64,000 bases of DNA, from the NCBI RefSeq assembly GCF_002846365.1, contig NZ_PJMW01000002.1, forward strand, positions 5,146,001 to 5,210,000, read 5' to 3'. The notes beneath the pieces are model-generated. The model searched no databases and was not told the origin of the DNA. It saw only the letters and a list, made by a program, of their open reading frames with translations. The stretch's first letter is position 1, and each line of letters begins with the position of its first letter. The translations under genes and the position numbers were made by a program. The stretch is from Nocardia fluminea. Its GTDB lineage: Bacteria > Actinomycetota > Actinomycetes > Mycobacteriales > Mycobacteriaceae. Shown here piece by piece: positions 1-8,069 of the stretch.

Positions 1-203
1 TCGGTGAACTGCTCGTAGAAGTAGCGATCGTTGAGCCGGGCCCTGACACAGACGGCCCGTTTGGTCACCGCGGGAGCTCCGCCCTCGGCGAGCAGGTCCA
101 GCGCGGCGTCGAACAGGGCACTCCGGCGGCGAGATCGGCGTTCGTCCGCGGCCACGCCACCGTACACGCGCGACGGCGCCGCGTCGTCGGGGTCGTTGCC
201 CAT
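1..203 (-). CDS. TetR/AcrR-family regulator, N-terminal part (cut by window edge)
   Basis: The reading frame starts at ATG 203 on the minus strand and runs off the window after about 67 codons. A basic stretch (ERRSRRR, residues ~21-27) precedes a typical TetR helix 1 (ALFDAALDLLAEGG) and the helix-turn-helix segment ending in RYFYEQF, where the family normally has the Y-Y/H-F tail of helix 3. The ligand-binding domain lies outside the window. It is divergent from the MpaB-type oxygenase at 346; the 142 bp between them carry a 10-bp inverted repeat, so local control of both genes is likely but inferred. Confidence 0.8.
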   Translation of the reverse strand, partial: MGNDPDDAAPSRVYGGVAADERRSRRRSALFDAALDLLAEGGAPAVTKRAVCVRARLNDRYFYEQFT

Positions 204-266
204 GGCCGCCTCTCCTGTTCGTCGGGCGCCAGAATAGTCCACCCGGGACTCTTGACCCTCCATCAA

Positions 267-318
267 TTCTGGTGCACTCTGACACCAGACTAGTTTGTGG
301 TGCCGATATGCACCAGAA
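267..318. promoter_or_regulatory. Inverted repeat in the divergent TetR/MpaB promoter region
   Basis: Perfect 10-bp arms TTCTGGTGCA (267-276) and TGCACCAGAA (309-318) flank a 32-bp centre that itself contains further CACCA/TGGTG half-sites. Position between a divergent TetR gene and its probable target suggests an operator; binding is inferred. Confidence 0.4.
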
Positions 319-345
319 CTTGCGGCGGAACAAAGGAGTTCACCG

Positions 346-1308
346 ATGACCTGTCCTGTGTCACCCCAGGCAACCCGCTCGGTCGACGCCATCCCGGCGT
401 CCTCGCGCGAAACCCGCAGCGCTGTAGAGCGATTCGAACGTGTCGGCGGATCGGTCCTGTTCGGTTTGTTCGGTGTCGGTCTGTTCGACCAGCCGATGCT
501 GCCCCCGGTGTCGGCCGCGCTCGAGGCCACCGGGCGAGCGCGGAACCAGCCGTGGGCACGGGCGGCGCGCACCGCGGCGGCCGACCAGCTGATCTACCAC
601 GGCGACGACGCCGAGCGCGACGCCGAATCGCAGCGGCTCATGGTCTTGCATCGCGACGTCAAGGGCGTCGGCCCCGACGGTGAACGCTATTCGGCGCTCA
701 ACCCGCACGCCTGGAACTGGATCCTCTACTCGACCTTCTTCGTTCAGCGCGGCGCCTACCTGGCGCTGACCGGCGACAGGCCCTCACCGGCCACCGACCA
801 GGCCATCTGGGACCACTACCTGAGCAAGACGCGCGGCCTGCACCTGCCGGGCAACTCGCAGCCGATCGCGAACTACGCGAATCTGACCGTCCACTACGAC
901 CGGATGATCACCGAACTGCGCGCGACTCCGGCGCTGGAAGCGGCCACCTCGACGGTCCGGCGGGCACCGCGCCCCGACTTCCTGCCCGCTGTCGCCGCCC
1001 CGCTCTGGTGGGTGAGCGCGCCGACCTTCGGCTACATCGCGATGGTTCTCGGTTGCGGCATCATGCACCCCGAGGTGCGCGCCAAGATGCCGATCACCTG
1101 GACCGCTCGCCACGACCGGCATTTCCGAGTCCTCACCGCCGCCCTTCGCCTCGCCTATGACCGGCTCCCGGCCGCGGTCACCGACTCCCCGATGGCTCGC
1201 AATCGGCGCAAGTACGAACGCCTGGTCGACCGGTACCGCGAGGTCGGTCTCACCTCGTTCGCGCCGGAGACCGGCGCGGACCGGTCGCGGCGGCGCGTGC
1301 GCGGGTAG
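346..1308 (+). CDS. Oxygenase MpaB / latex-clearing-protein-like (DUF2236) protein
   Basis: A 320-residue protein with the DUF2236 signature of MpaB and rubber oxygenase Lcp-type haem proteins: an arginine/histidine-rich N-terminal helix region, an aromatic NPHAWNWILYS segment around residue 120 and a conserved central helix bundle. Family members bind b-type haem and oxidise or cleave hydrophobic substrates; the substrate here cannot be read from sequence. ATG 346 is preferred over GTG 295 because AAAGGAG sits at 332-338 with seven bases before the start. There is no signal peptide. A TetR gene is divergent upstream and another lies just downstream on the opposite strand. A second, longer MpaB-type gene is at 41765. 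Confidence 0.8.
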   Translation: MTCPVSPQATRSVDAIPASSRETRSAVERFERVGGSVLFGLFGVGLFDQPMLPPVSAALEATGRARNQPWARAARTAAADQLIYHGDDAERDAESQRLMVLHRDVKGVGPDGERYSALNPHAWNWILYSTFFVQRGAYLALTGDRPSPATDQAIWDHYLSKTRGLHLPGNSQPIANYANLTVHYDRMITELRATPALEAATSTVRRAPRPDFLPAVAAPLWWVSAPTFGYIAMVLGCGIMHPEVRAKMPITWTARHDRHFRVLTAALRLAYDRLPAAVTDSPMARNRRKYERLVDRYREVGLTSFAPETGADRSRRRVRG

Positions 1309-1325
1309 CTGTGGACCGATGGGGC

Positions 1326-1931
1326 TCAGTCCGGCGCGGTGCCCGGCAGGTGCGGATCCATCCATCGCAGCATGCGATCGACCGAATCCGCGCAGTCGCC
1401 CCGCGCGCCGGACTCGGCCCACTCGGTCAGCGCGGCGAAGGTGGCCGACTGGTAGGCGGTGGCGATGGCCCGGCAGATGGCGGCGGGCGAGTCCGGCAAC
1501 CGACCGGCGAGGTAGCCCGACAGCGTGTCGATCCACGGCCGGTAGATCCGGGGAGCCGTCGCGGCCAGTTCGGGTTCGGAGGAGATCAACCGCAGCCAGT
1601 CCGGCGCCATCTGCTGGATCCGGGGATCGCGCGACACCGATTCCACGATCGCGGACCGCACGACCACCGCGGGCGACTCCTCGGGTGCGGCGCCGGCCAG
1701 CGCGTCGCGGAGCCGCTCGGTCGCGGGCGCGACACCGATCCAGGCGATCTCGGAGCGGGACGAGAAGTGCCGCAACAGGGTTCGCGTGCTGATGCCGGTG
1801 GCCTCGGCGAGGTCGTTCCAGCTGGTCGTGGCGAAGCCGCGGTCGGTCCACAGGCGCAGCGCGCCGACGGACACGGCCCCGGTGTCCAGCACGGAGGGAC
1901 GGCCGGGACGGCGGGCAGCTGGCTGGGTCAC
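1326..1931 (-). CDS. TetR/AcrR-family transcriptional regulator
   Basis: About 201 residues. The N-terminal helix-turn-helix is clear (ALRLWTDRGFATTSWNDLAEATGISTRTLLRHF), followed by an alpha-helical C-terminal domain of the size usual for the acyl-CoA and xenobiotic regulators. GTG 1931 is chosen as start; a TTG four codons further upstream is the alternative. It is divergent from the dehydrogenase at 2004, with a GTGAG-AC-CTCAC dyad between them, so it probably represses itself and that gene (inference). Confidence 0.85.
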   Translation of the reverse strand: MTQPAARRPGRPSVLDTGAVSVGALRLWTDRGFATTSWNDLAEATGISTRTLLRHFSSRSEIAWIGVAPATERLRDALAGAAPEESPAVVVRSAIVESVSRDPRIQQMAPDWLRLISSEPELAATAPRIYRPWIDTLSGYLAGRLPDSPAAICRAIATAYQSATFAALTEWAESGARGDCADSVDRMLRWMDPHLPGTAPD

Positions 1932-1972
1932 CGCGAAAGCCAAACAGTTTTGGCGAAGTGTGTCAATATTCA

Positions 1973-1984
1973 GTGAGACCTCAC
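1973..1984. promoter_or_regulatory. Short palindrome between TetR and SDR genes
   Basis: GTGAG and CTCAC separated by AC lie just upstream of the SDR ribosome-binding site (AGGAG, 1992-1996). It is a candidate operator for the adjacent TetR protein. Short length keeps confidence low. Confidence 0.3.
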
Positions 1985-2003
1985 CGAAAACAGGAGAAAA
2001 AGT

Positions 2004-2765
2004 ATGGATTTCGTCAATTCGTCCGCCATCGTCACCGGCGGTGCGTCGGGTCTCGGCTTGGCGACCGTGCAGGAGCTGCACGCCAAGGGCGCCAAGGTCG
2101 TCATCATCGACCTTCCCTCGTCCAACGGCGCGGCCGTCGCCAAGGAACTGGGCGAGGGCGCGGCTTTCGCGGCCGCGGACGTGACCGATGAATCGGCGGT
2201 GGCCGCGGCACTCGACGTCGCCGAATCGCTGGCCCCGCTGCGGATCGCCGTGAACTGCGCCGGCATCGGCAACGCGATCAAGACGGTCGGCAAGAAGGGC
2301 GCGTTCCCGCTCGCCGATTTCACCAAGGTGATCAACGTCAACCTCGTCGGCACGTTCAACGTGATCCGGCTGGCCGCCGAACGCATGTCCGGCACCGACC
2401 CGGTCGGTGAGGAGCGCGGCGTCATCATCAATACCGCCTCCGTCGCCGCCTTCGACGGCCAGATCGGCCAGGCCGCCTACTCCGCGTCCAAGGGCGGCAT
2501 CGTCGGCCTGACCCTGCCGATCGCGCGTGACCTGGCGAGCTTCAAGATCCGCGTCGTCACCATCGCGCCCGGTCTGTTCCGCACTCCGCTGTTCGAGACG
2601 CTGCCCGAGGAGGCGCTGCAGTCGCTCGGCGCGCAGGTGCCGCATCCCTCGCGCTTGGGTCAGCCCACCGAATTCGCCGCGCTGGCTCGCCACATCGTGG
2701 AGAACCCGATGCTCAACGGCGAGACCATCCGCCTCGACGGTGCCATCCGGATGGCACCGCGCTGA
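2004..2765 (+). CDS. SDR-family dehydrogenase, 3-hydroxyacyl-CoA dehydrogenase type-2-like
   Basis: 253 residues, the usual length of classical short-chain dehydrogenases. The cofactor motif GGASGLG is at residues 12-18, NCAGIG (NNAG equivalent) near 90, and the catalytic Tyr159-Ser-Ala-Ser-Lys163 is intact. VIIDLP after strand 2, with an acidic residue, predicts NAD(H) use. The overall pattern resembles HSD17B10-type enzymes that oxidise 3-hydroxyacyl-CoA in fatty-acid or branched-chain degradation; exact substrate is inferred. AGGAG at 1992-1996 supports ATG 2004. A strong stem-loop follows the gene. Confidence 0.85.
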   Translation: MDFVNSSAIVTGGASGLGLATVQELHAKGAKVVIIDLPSSNGAAVAKELGEGAAFAAADVTDESAVAAALDVAESLAPLRIAVNCAGIGNAIKTVGKKGAFPLADFTKVINVNLVGTFNVIRLAAERMSGTDPVGEERGVIINTASVAAFDGQIGQAAYSASKGGIVGLTLPIARDLASFKIRVVTIAPGLFRTPLFETLPEEALQSLGAQVPHPSRLGQPTEFAALARHIVENPMLNGETIRLDGAIRMAPR

Positions 2766-2783
2766 GTTGATCTGTACGACAGA

Positions 2784-2818
2784 ACATCCGGCCGGGCAGT
2801 CTGTGTCCGGCCGGATGT
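2784..2818 (+). terminator. Stem-loop terminator after SDR gene
   Basis: Perfect 11-bp arms ACATCCGGCCG (2784-2794) and CGGCCGGATGT (2808-2818) with a 13-base loop. No U-tract follows, as is common for actinobacterial terminators. Confidence 0.6.
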
Positions 2819-2911
2819 CGTCGTATCGGGTACGGCGGCCTGATCACCACCCGGGGCGGCACCGGCGTACCACTTGTGATGGTCGTCAAAGTTCGGTCCG
2901 CGAACGACAAA

Positions 2912-2929
2912 ACTAGAACGTGTTCTAGT
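2912..2929. promoter_or_regulatory. KstR-type operator upstream of WS/DGAT
   Basis: The 18-bp sequence actagaacgtgttctagt is a palindrome around a GT centre and matches every fixed base of the KstR consensus TnnAACnnGTTnnA (2914-2927). KstR is the TetR-family repressor of cholesterol catabolism in mycobacteria and rhodococci. It lies only 11 bp before ATG 2941, so binding should block transcription directly. Motif match is seen; KstR binding is inferred. Confidence 0.75.
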
Positions 2930-2940
2930 AGGCTTTCGCT

Positions 2941-4320
2941 ATGGAACAACTCACCGGCCTGGATGCCAGTTTCCTCTATCTGGAGACCGACACCCAGCAT
3001 CTCCACGTCTGTGCCCTGCTGATCCTCGACCCCGCCGATGGGTCCTACTCCTTCGGCAGACTCCGTGACGAGCTCCGCAAGCGGTTGCCCCTCATCCCGC
3101 ACATGCGCCGCCGAATCCACCCGGTGCCGTTCAACCTCGACCACCCACTGTGGGTCGACGACGCCGGCTTCGACATCGACAACCACATCCGGCGCGTCGA
3201 ATTGCCGGAGCCGGACGGTCTGCCCGCGTTGATCGGCGCCATCGCCAGCCAGCCGATGGACCGGAATCGGCCGCTGTGGGAGATGTCGGTCGTGGAAGGG
3301 CTCGACGACGGCAAGGTGGCTGTCGTCTGCAAATACCACCATTCGGCCGTCGACGGCATCACCGGCACGAACATGATGATGCACCTGTGCGATCTGGAGC
3401 CGGGGGTCAGCCGTCCGGAACCCGAACCGTGGCAACCGGAACCGGTGCCCGGTGATCTGGAACTGGCCGCGCGGGCCGCGGTCCGCCTGCCCGCGAGGGC
3501 CGGAATGCTCGGCATGGTTCCCAAGACCCTCGGGATGGTCGCGGGCTTCGCGCAGCGGCGCCGCAAGAATCAAGCGGGAATGGAACTTCCGTTCTCCGCG
3601 CCACGCACCCCGTTCAATCAGGCCGTCACCGCGACGCGGTCGGTCTCGTTCACCAAGACCGACCTCGGCGCGATCAAGGAGATCAAGGCCGCGTTCGGGG
3701 TGACGGTCAACGACGTGGTGCTGACCGTCGTCGGTGGCGTATTGCGCCGTTACCTGGATGAACGAGGCGAACTGCCCGATCGTTCGCTGATCGCCTCGGT
3801 GCCGGTGTCGGTGCACGAATCCACCCGGCACACCGAGGGCGTCAACAAGGTCTCGACGCTGTTCTGCCGTCTGGGCACCGATGTCGCCGATCCGGGCGAG
3901 CGGCTGGGGGTGCTGGCCGTCGCGAACCGCGAAGCCAAGGCCGAACACGACCTCATCGGCGCGGACTTCCTCCAGGACTGGTCGAAGTACGCCCCGCCCA
4001 ACACATTTCGCCTCGCCTCGCGTGTGTACTCGTCGCTGAAGCTGGCCGAACGGCACCCGGTCGTGCACAACCTGGTGGTCTCGAACGTGCCGGGCCCGCC
4101 GATGCCCCTGTATTTCCTCGGCACCCGGGTGGACGGCATGTTCCCGTTCGGCCCGGTCTTCCACGGAGCCGGACTCACCGTCACCGTGCTGTCGAACTGC
4201 GGCGACCTGGATTTCGGCTTCATCGCCTGCCGCGACCTGGTTCCCGACGTCGAGGCGCTGGCCGAGGCCGTGCCCGCCGTGATCGACGACCTGCTCGCCG
4301 CGGCACGGGCCAGGGGCTGA
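2941..4320 (+). CDS. Wax ester synthase/diacylglycerol O-acyltransferase (WS/DGAT)
   Basis: 459 residues, the normal length for bacterial WS/DGAT enzymes that esterify acyl-CoA to long-chain alcohol or diacylglycerol, making storage wax esters or triacylglycerol. The N-terminal signature LTGLDASFLYLET, the catalytic H133-H134-x-x-x-D138-G139 motif, PLWEM shortly before it, VNDVVL near residue 258 and the C-terminal SNVPGP segment are all present. A KstR-type operator immediately upstream implies induction with sterol degradation. A shared stem-loop separates it from the convergent hydrolase at 4376. Several paralogues are usual in these genomes, so no symbol is assigned. Confidence 0.92.
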   Translation: MEQLTGLDASFLYLETDTQHLHVCALLILDPADGSYSFGRLRDELRKRLPLIPHMRRRIHPVPFNLDHPLWVDDAGFDIDNHIRRVELPEPDGLPALIGAIASQPMDRNRPLWEMSVVEGLDDGKVAVVCKYHHSAVDGITGTNMMMHLCDLEPGVSRPEPEPWQPEPVPGDLELAARAAVRLPARAGMLGMVPKTLGMVAGFAQRRRKNQAGMELPFSAPRTPFNQAVTATRSVSFTKTDLGAIKEIKAAFGVTVNDVVLTVVGGVLRRYLDERGELPDRSLIASVPVSVHESTRHTEGVNKVSTLFCRLGTDVADPGERLGVLAVANREAKAEHDLIGADFLQDWSKYAPPNTFRLASRVYSSLKLAERHPVVHNLVVSNVPGPPMPLYFLGTRVDGMFPFGPVFHGAGLTVTVLSNCGDLDFGFIACRDLVPDVEALAEAVPAVIDDLLAAARARG

Positions 4321-4340
4321 CCACCCGCTCCGGCCGACCG

Positions 4341-4368
4341 CCCTGTTCGCCATCGGCGCCGAACAGGG
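4341..4368. terminator. Bidirectional stem-loop terminator
   Basis: Arms CCCTGTTCG (4341-4349) and CGAACAGGG (4360-4368) form a perfect 9-bp stem between the convergent WS/DGAT and hydrolase genes. Confidence 0.6.
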
Positions 4369-4375
4369 TGTTCAC

Positions 4376-5260
4376 CTACAGCCGAGCCGCCACTGCGCGG
4401 CACGCGTCGGCCAGCGCCGGCACGAACCGGTCCGGGGCGACGGCGCACGCCGCATGACCCGCCGCGACCGGATGGATGCTCGAACCCGGCACGGCGGCCG
4501 CGAGTTCGATCTGGCGGTACACCGGGATCGCGCGGTCCCTGGTCGTGATGACGACCGCGGTCGGCATCCGCAGTTCCGGCAGCCACTCGGTGGCGTCGAA
4601 GGTCCCGATCTCGGCCAGCACGGGCGCCAGCGCCCAGCCACTCGTGCTGCGGAATTCGGCCACCGCCCAGCGGCGGAGCTGCCCCGGCACCAAAGCGGCC
4701 GGCAGATCCGGCAGGGTTCGCGTCAACCGCCGGGCGCGGCGATACGGATAATCGCCCAGCGCCTCGGCGACGGAGGCGAAACCGCGATGGAACGCCCGCT
4801 CGCGCCACTTCTCCTGGAAGCGGTACGGAGTCGCGCACAGGACCAGCCCCGCGACCCGGTCCGGGTATCGATGGGCGGTGAGCAGCGAGACTATACCGCC
4901 GAGCGAATAGCCCACGCAGACAAAGCGATCCAGACCCAGCGCGTCGGCGACCGCGACCACGTCGCCGGCGCAGTCGTCGAGCCGGAACCGGGCCGACTGG
5001 ATCCCGCGCCCGTGCCAGCGCTGATCGAACAGCACCACCCGATAGTGGGCGCTCAGCGACTCCAGCGCCGGAAACCAGTTCAGCGCCGCCGTGCACGCGG
5101 TGCCGTGCAGCAGGATCAGCACGGGTGCGCCGGGTGGTCCGGGAATGTCGACCACATAGGTCCGGCCGCGTCCGGAGAGGTCGAGCATCCGCCCACCGGG
5201 AATCTCGTCCACGGCGGGCACGACGAACGGCCCCGTCCGCACCGATCGCGCAGATCCCAC
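4376..5260 (-). CDS. Alpha/beta-fold hydrolase
   Basis: 294 residues with a complete alpha/beta hydrolase layout: oxyanion HGT near 52-54, nucleophile elbow G-Y-S119-L-G-G, an acid in TTRDRAIP near residue 240 and the catalytic His in AAGHAAC near 262. It is cytoplasmic with no signal peptide. Substrate is not evident; esters or C-C bonds of lipid or sterol intermediates are possible because a KstR-type site lies 21 bp upstream of the start. GTG 5260 is preceded by AGGAGG with good spacing. It converges with the KstR-controlled WS/DGAT gene. Confidence 0.85.
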   Translation of the reverse strand: MGSARSVRTGPFVVPAVDEIPGGRMLDLSGRGRTYVVDIPGPPGAPVLILLHGTACTAALNWFPALESLSAHYRVVLFDQRWHGRGIQSARFRLDDCAGDVVAVADALGLDRFVCVGYSLGGIVSLLTAHRYPDRVAGLVLCATPYRFQEKWRERAFHRGFASVAEALGDYPYRRARRLTRTLPDLPAALVPGQLRRWAVAEFRSTSGWALAPVLAEIGTFDATEWLPELRMPTAVVITTRDRAIPVYRQIELAAAVPGSSIHPVAAGHAACAVAPDRFVPALADACRAVAARL

Positions 5261-5280
5261 GAGGCCTCCTCGGGCATTTC

Positions 5281-5294
5281 TAGAACTCGTTACA
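5281..5294. promoter_or_regulatory. KstR-like operator upstream of alpha/beta hydrolase
   Basis: TAGAACTCGTTACA matches all fixed positions of TnnAACnnGTTnnA and sits directly before the ribosome-binding site of the minus-strand hydrolase. The outer bases are less symmetric than in the site at 2912, so binding may be weaker. Confidence 0.55.
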
Positions 5295-5337
5295 GTTCAT
5301 GATGGCATATCGAGGCGACAGCTTCGGCGCGGCAGTG

Positions 5338-5412
5338 TCAGGCGAGGAAGCGCTGGAGTTCCTCGGTGACGAATCGCGGATCTCCTCGACGCGCATCCAG
5401 ATCATCGGTTCC
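5338..5412 (-). other. Open 24-codon tract, possible gene remnant
   Basis: Between the hydrolase promoter and the DinB gene the minus strand has an open tract ending in TGA at 5338-5340 that reads like a protein C-terminus (RFVTEELQRFLA). No start codon or upstream domain remains. It may be the relic of a deleted gene, or chance in GC-rich DNA. Confidence 0.2.
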
Positions 5413-5427
5413 TTACCTGGGATCGGA

Positions 5428-5928
5428 TCAGCGGCCGGTGGCGCCGTCGATCAGTTCGCGGAGGATGTCGGCGTGGCCTGCGTGGCGGCCGGTTTCCTCG
5501 ATCATGTGGGCCAGTGCCCAGCGCACGCTGGGAGCGCGGCGGCCCGGTCGTGGTCGAGGCAGTGGCGCACCGAGATCGGTGCAGCCGTCGAGTATGTCGT
5601 TCGCCTGCTCGACCGCGGCCCGGTAGCGGGCGACGACGTCGGCAACGGTGTCCGTCGCCGGGGCGTGGAAAGTCGCCTGCCAGTCGGTCACGGTGTCCCC
5701 GAGGAACATCGAGCGCTCGACGAAGGTCAGGTGCTCGAGCAGTCCGAGCAGATTGGTGCCCGAAGCCACCGCGGCCGTGCGTACCCGAGGTTCCGGGGCG
5801 CCGTCCACTTTCGCGACGATCGAAGTCCGCAGATAGTCGAGAAATCCGCGCAGGACCTCGATCTCGTCGCTGCCTGTCCGTGGGGGCGGGGTGTCTCGGC
5901 GGCGGGCGCGACGCGTTGTGCTGGGCAC
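5428..5928 (-). CDS. DinB-family protein (DUF664 type)
   Basis: About 166 residues. The DUF664 pattern of the DinB/mycothiol-dependent superfamily is present: a metal-site His in LLEHLTFVERSMF around residue 64 and the C-terminal HMIEETGRHAGHADILRELIDG block that supplies two further His ligands. Proteins of this fold include mycothiol S-transferases, but no thiol substrate is shown here. GTG 5928 is favoured by an AAGGTG element six bases upstream; GTG 5937 is an alternative. The gene stands alone downstream of the iron-regulated binding protein, separated by about 110 bp. Confidence 0.8.
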   Translation of the reverse strand: MPSTTRRARRRDTPPPRTGSDEIEVLRGFLDYLRTSIVAKVDGAPEPRVRTAAVASGTNLLGLLEHLTFVERSMFLGDTVTDWQATFHAPATDTVADVVARYRAAVEQANDILDGCTDLGAPLPRPRPGRRAPSVRWALAHMIEETGRHAGHADILRELIDGATGR

Positions 5929-6041
5929 GGTGGTCACCTTCCTTCGTCGCGAATCTCAGGCGCTGCGGTGGATGAGCGCGCGCCCAGTGTCGCTGAGGCC
6001 ACCACGATCAGGCACGCGAAATTGCCGCTTCGGCAAAAAGA

Positions 6042-7058
6042 TCAGCGCACTGGCTTCGCGTCTCGAATCGTGGTGGCCAAACGTTCCAGCAGGGGAGCGG
6101 TGGCGGCGTGGGAGAAGCGGAAGATCGGCGACCAGGGCGCGACCTGGCCGGCCACCACCGCGGGCAGCCTGCGCCAGACCGGCCGGTCGGCGAGCGCGGC
6201 CGGCTGCAGGCCGGAGGATCGGTCGTCGAGCAGGATCAGGTCGGCCGGATACCGGTCTGCTGTCTCCCAGCTCAGCGATTGGAAGTAGCCGCCGGGGTCC
6301 ACCTGGTCGGGGACGACGAATTCGACGCCGAGTTCGGTGAAGTAGTTCAGGTCGGCCGAAGCGCGGGGGTCGGAGGCGTAGAAGAGTTCGGGGGTTGCCG
6401 AGGCGGCGAGCACGCGCAGACCGGGGCGCGCCGCCACGGCGTCTCGCACCGCCTGGGACGCGGCGGCGAAGCGCTGCTCCGCGGCCGAGACCGGCGGGGC
6501 GGCGGTATCGGCGCCGAGCGCCGCGGCCAGGGCGCGGTAGCGCGCGATGATGTCGGGGAGTCGCTGACCGGCGATCTGCACGGCGATCACGTTCGGGTTC
6601 GCCGACTCGATCGTGGAGAGGTTGTCGTCGGGCACGTACCAGAGTCGGTCCGGCACATAGGAATCGGTGACGAGTAGGTCGGGCTCGAGCGTCGCGTACT
6701 TCTCGATGTCGAACTGACCCCACGCGTCACCGACGACGGTCACCGAGCCCGGATCGAGCTCGCCCAGCAGATCTCGGTCACGCGCCTCACCGAAAATCCC
6801 CACCAGGGGTTCGCGCACGCCGTAGTCGACCAGCGCGCCCGCCGAACCGGTGAACGCGACCACCCGGCTCGGCGCTTCTGCGGTGCGCACGGTGCCGCCA
6901 CGGCCATCGGGGAATTCCCAGTTGCCGGTGTCGTCACGACCCTCGTCGGCGGTGCCACCGCATGCCACGAGGCCCGCACTCACCCCGACCGCCCCCGCTA
7001 CCGCGAAGAACCGGCGTCGGGTGAGGGCGCGGTCCTGTCGATCCTGGTTGGCGATCAC
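6042..7058 (-). CDS. Iron-siderophore-type ABC transporter substrate-binding lipoprotein (FepB/FecB class)
   Basis: About 338 residues. A twin-arginine signal (TRRRFF) is followed by a hydrophobic core and lipobox LVAC, with lipidated Cys at residue ~33, so the protein is anchored outside the membrane. The remainder has the periplasmic-binding-protein class III pattern (PSRVVAFTGS, a long linking helix, PDLILLDDR). The start is GTG 7058, preceded by an AGGAG element; GTG 7073 lies upstream of that element. An IdeR/DtxR-like box at 7110-7128 predicts repression by iron. No permease or ATPase gene is adjacent, so it must share a transporter encoded elsewhere. Confidence 0.85.
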   Translation of the reverse strand: MIANQDRQDRALTRRRFFAVAGAVGVSAGLVACGGTADEGRDDTGNWEFPDGRGGTVRTAEAPSRVVAFTGSAGALVDYGVREPLVGIFGEARDRDLLGELDPGSVTVVGDAWGQFDIEKYATLEPDLLVTDSYVPDRLWYVPDDNLSTIESANPNVIAVQIAGQRLPDIIARYRALAAALGADTAAPPVSAAEQRFAAASQAVRDAVAARPGLRVLAASATPELFYASDPRASADLNYFTELGVEFVVPDQVDPGGYFQSLSWETADRYPADLILLDDRSSGLQPAALADRPVWRRLPAVVAGQVAPWSPIFRFSHAATAPLLERLATTIRDAKPVR

Positions 7059-7109
7059 GATTCTCCTCCGCACGTGGCTATCGACTCGCGACCACTAGAA
7101 CATACTCAA

Positions 7110-7128
7110 TAAGGCAAGGCAAACCTTA
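7110..7128. promoter_or_regulatory. IdeR/DtxR-type iron box
   Basis: TAAGGCAAGGCAAACCTTA agrees with the consensus TTAGGTTAGGCTAACCTAA at 14 of 19 positions, including the GG...AGGC.AACCT core. It is 52 bp before the binding-protein start. Confidence 0.65.
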
Positions 7129-7145
7129 CTAGAGCCCCTAGTCGG

Positions 7146-8069
7146 TCAGCCGTGCCAGCGGCGGTAGACCTCGGCGGCCCCGGGGTGCAGCGGCACGGTT
7201 CCGGTGCCGATCAGGAATCGGCCGTCGAGGAACTGCGTGCCCGCGGCCTCGGCCGGGACGAGCGCGTCCGCGTGCCGGACCAGCAGATCGACGATGGCGG
7301 CCGCCGTCTCGTCGGGCAGATTCGCGGCGGCGAGAAGCAGGTTGGCGACCCCGATCGTGTGCACCGCCGGGCTACCCGGATAGGCGTCGGCGGGGATGGC
7401 GACGCGGTCGTAGACGGAGCCGTATCGCTCGCGCATGGGTGCGGCGAGGGCGCCGAGGTCGATCAGTCGCAGGGGATCGGGCACGGCGAGAGCGGCGGTC
7501 GGCACGCCACCCGCCCACAGCAACGCGTCGATGGCACCCTCGGTCAGCCGTTGCGCGGCCTCGCGCAGCGGGCGATGCTCGACCACGACATCGGCAGCCG
7601 GATCCAGCCCGGCCGTTGTCAGCAGTCGCTGACCGGTGACGGCCGCTCCCGAGCCCGCGGCGCCCAGATTGACGCGGCGTCCGCGCAGGTCGGCGACCTC
7701 GTTGAGCGGACCGTCGGTGCGGACCGCCAACTGGAGATAATTCTCGTAGACGCGACCGAGCGCCACCACCCGCCCACCGAAGTCGCTCGCCGAATCCGCC
7801 AGCGCCAGCGCGGTCTCCACCTCGCCGTCGGCGACCATCCGCAGATTCTGTTGCGACCCAGCGGTTTCCACCGGTTCGATGCGAACAGTGCCGGTGCCGG
7901 CGGCCGCGGCGGCCAGGAGTCGCGCGAAGGCGTAGTAGAAGCCGCCGTCCTCGCCCGAGGCCAGTCGCACCGTTGTCCGGTCGTTCGTGCCGCACCCGGC
8001 CAGGCCCGCTGACACGAGTGCGGTCAAGGCCAGCATCCGGCGACGTGACATCGGCGATCCGCCGCTCAT
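7146..8069 (-). CDS. TAXI-family (TRAP-associated) solute-binding lipoprotein
   Basis: About 307 residues. A basic N-terminus (SRRR), hydrophobic stretch and lipobox LAGC (Cys26) predict a surface lipoprotein. The mature part shows the TAXI family pattern: ASGEDGGFYYAFARLL at the start, ETAGSQQNLRMVADGEVETALALAD, then VADLRGRRVNLGAAGSGAAVTGQRLL. TAXI proteins normally deliver organic acids to a TRAP permease, but none is encoded here. Its ATG overlaps the histidine kinase stop (ATGA at 8066-8069), so it is translationally coupled to the sensor. An input role for the two-component system is inferred. Confidence 0.85.
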   Translation of the reverse strand: MSGGSPMSRRRMLALTALVSAGLAGCGTNDRTTVRLASGEDGGFYYAFARLLAAAAAGTGTVRIEPVETAGSQQNLRMVADGEVETALALADSASDFGGRVVALGRVYENYLQLAVRTDGPLNEVADLRGRRVNLGAAGSGAAVTGQRLLTTAGLDPAADVVVEHRPLREAAQRLTEGAIDALLWAGGVPTAALAVPDPLRLIDLGALAAPMRERYGSVYDRVAIPADAYPGSPAVHTIGVANLLLAAANLPDETAAAIVDLLVRHADALVPAEAAGTQFLDGRFLIGTGTVPLHPGAAEVYRRWHG

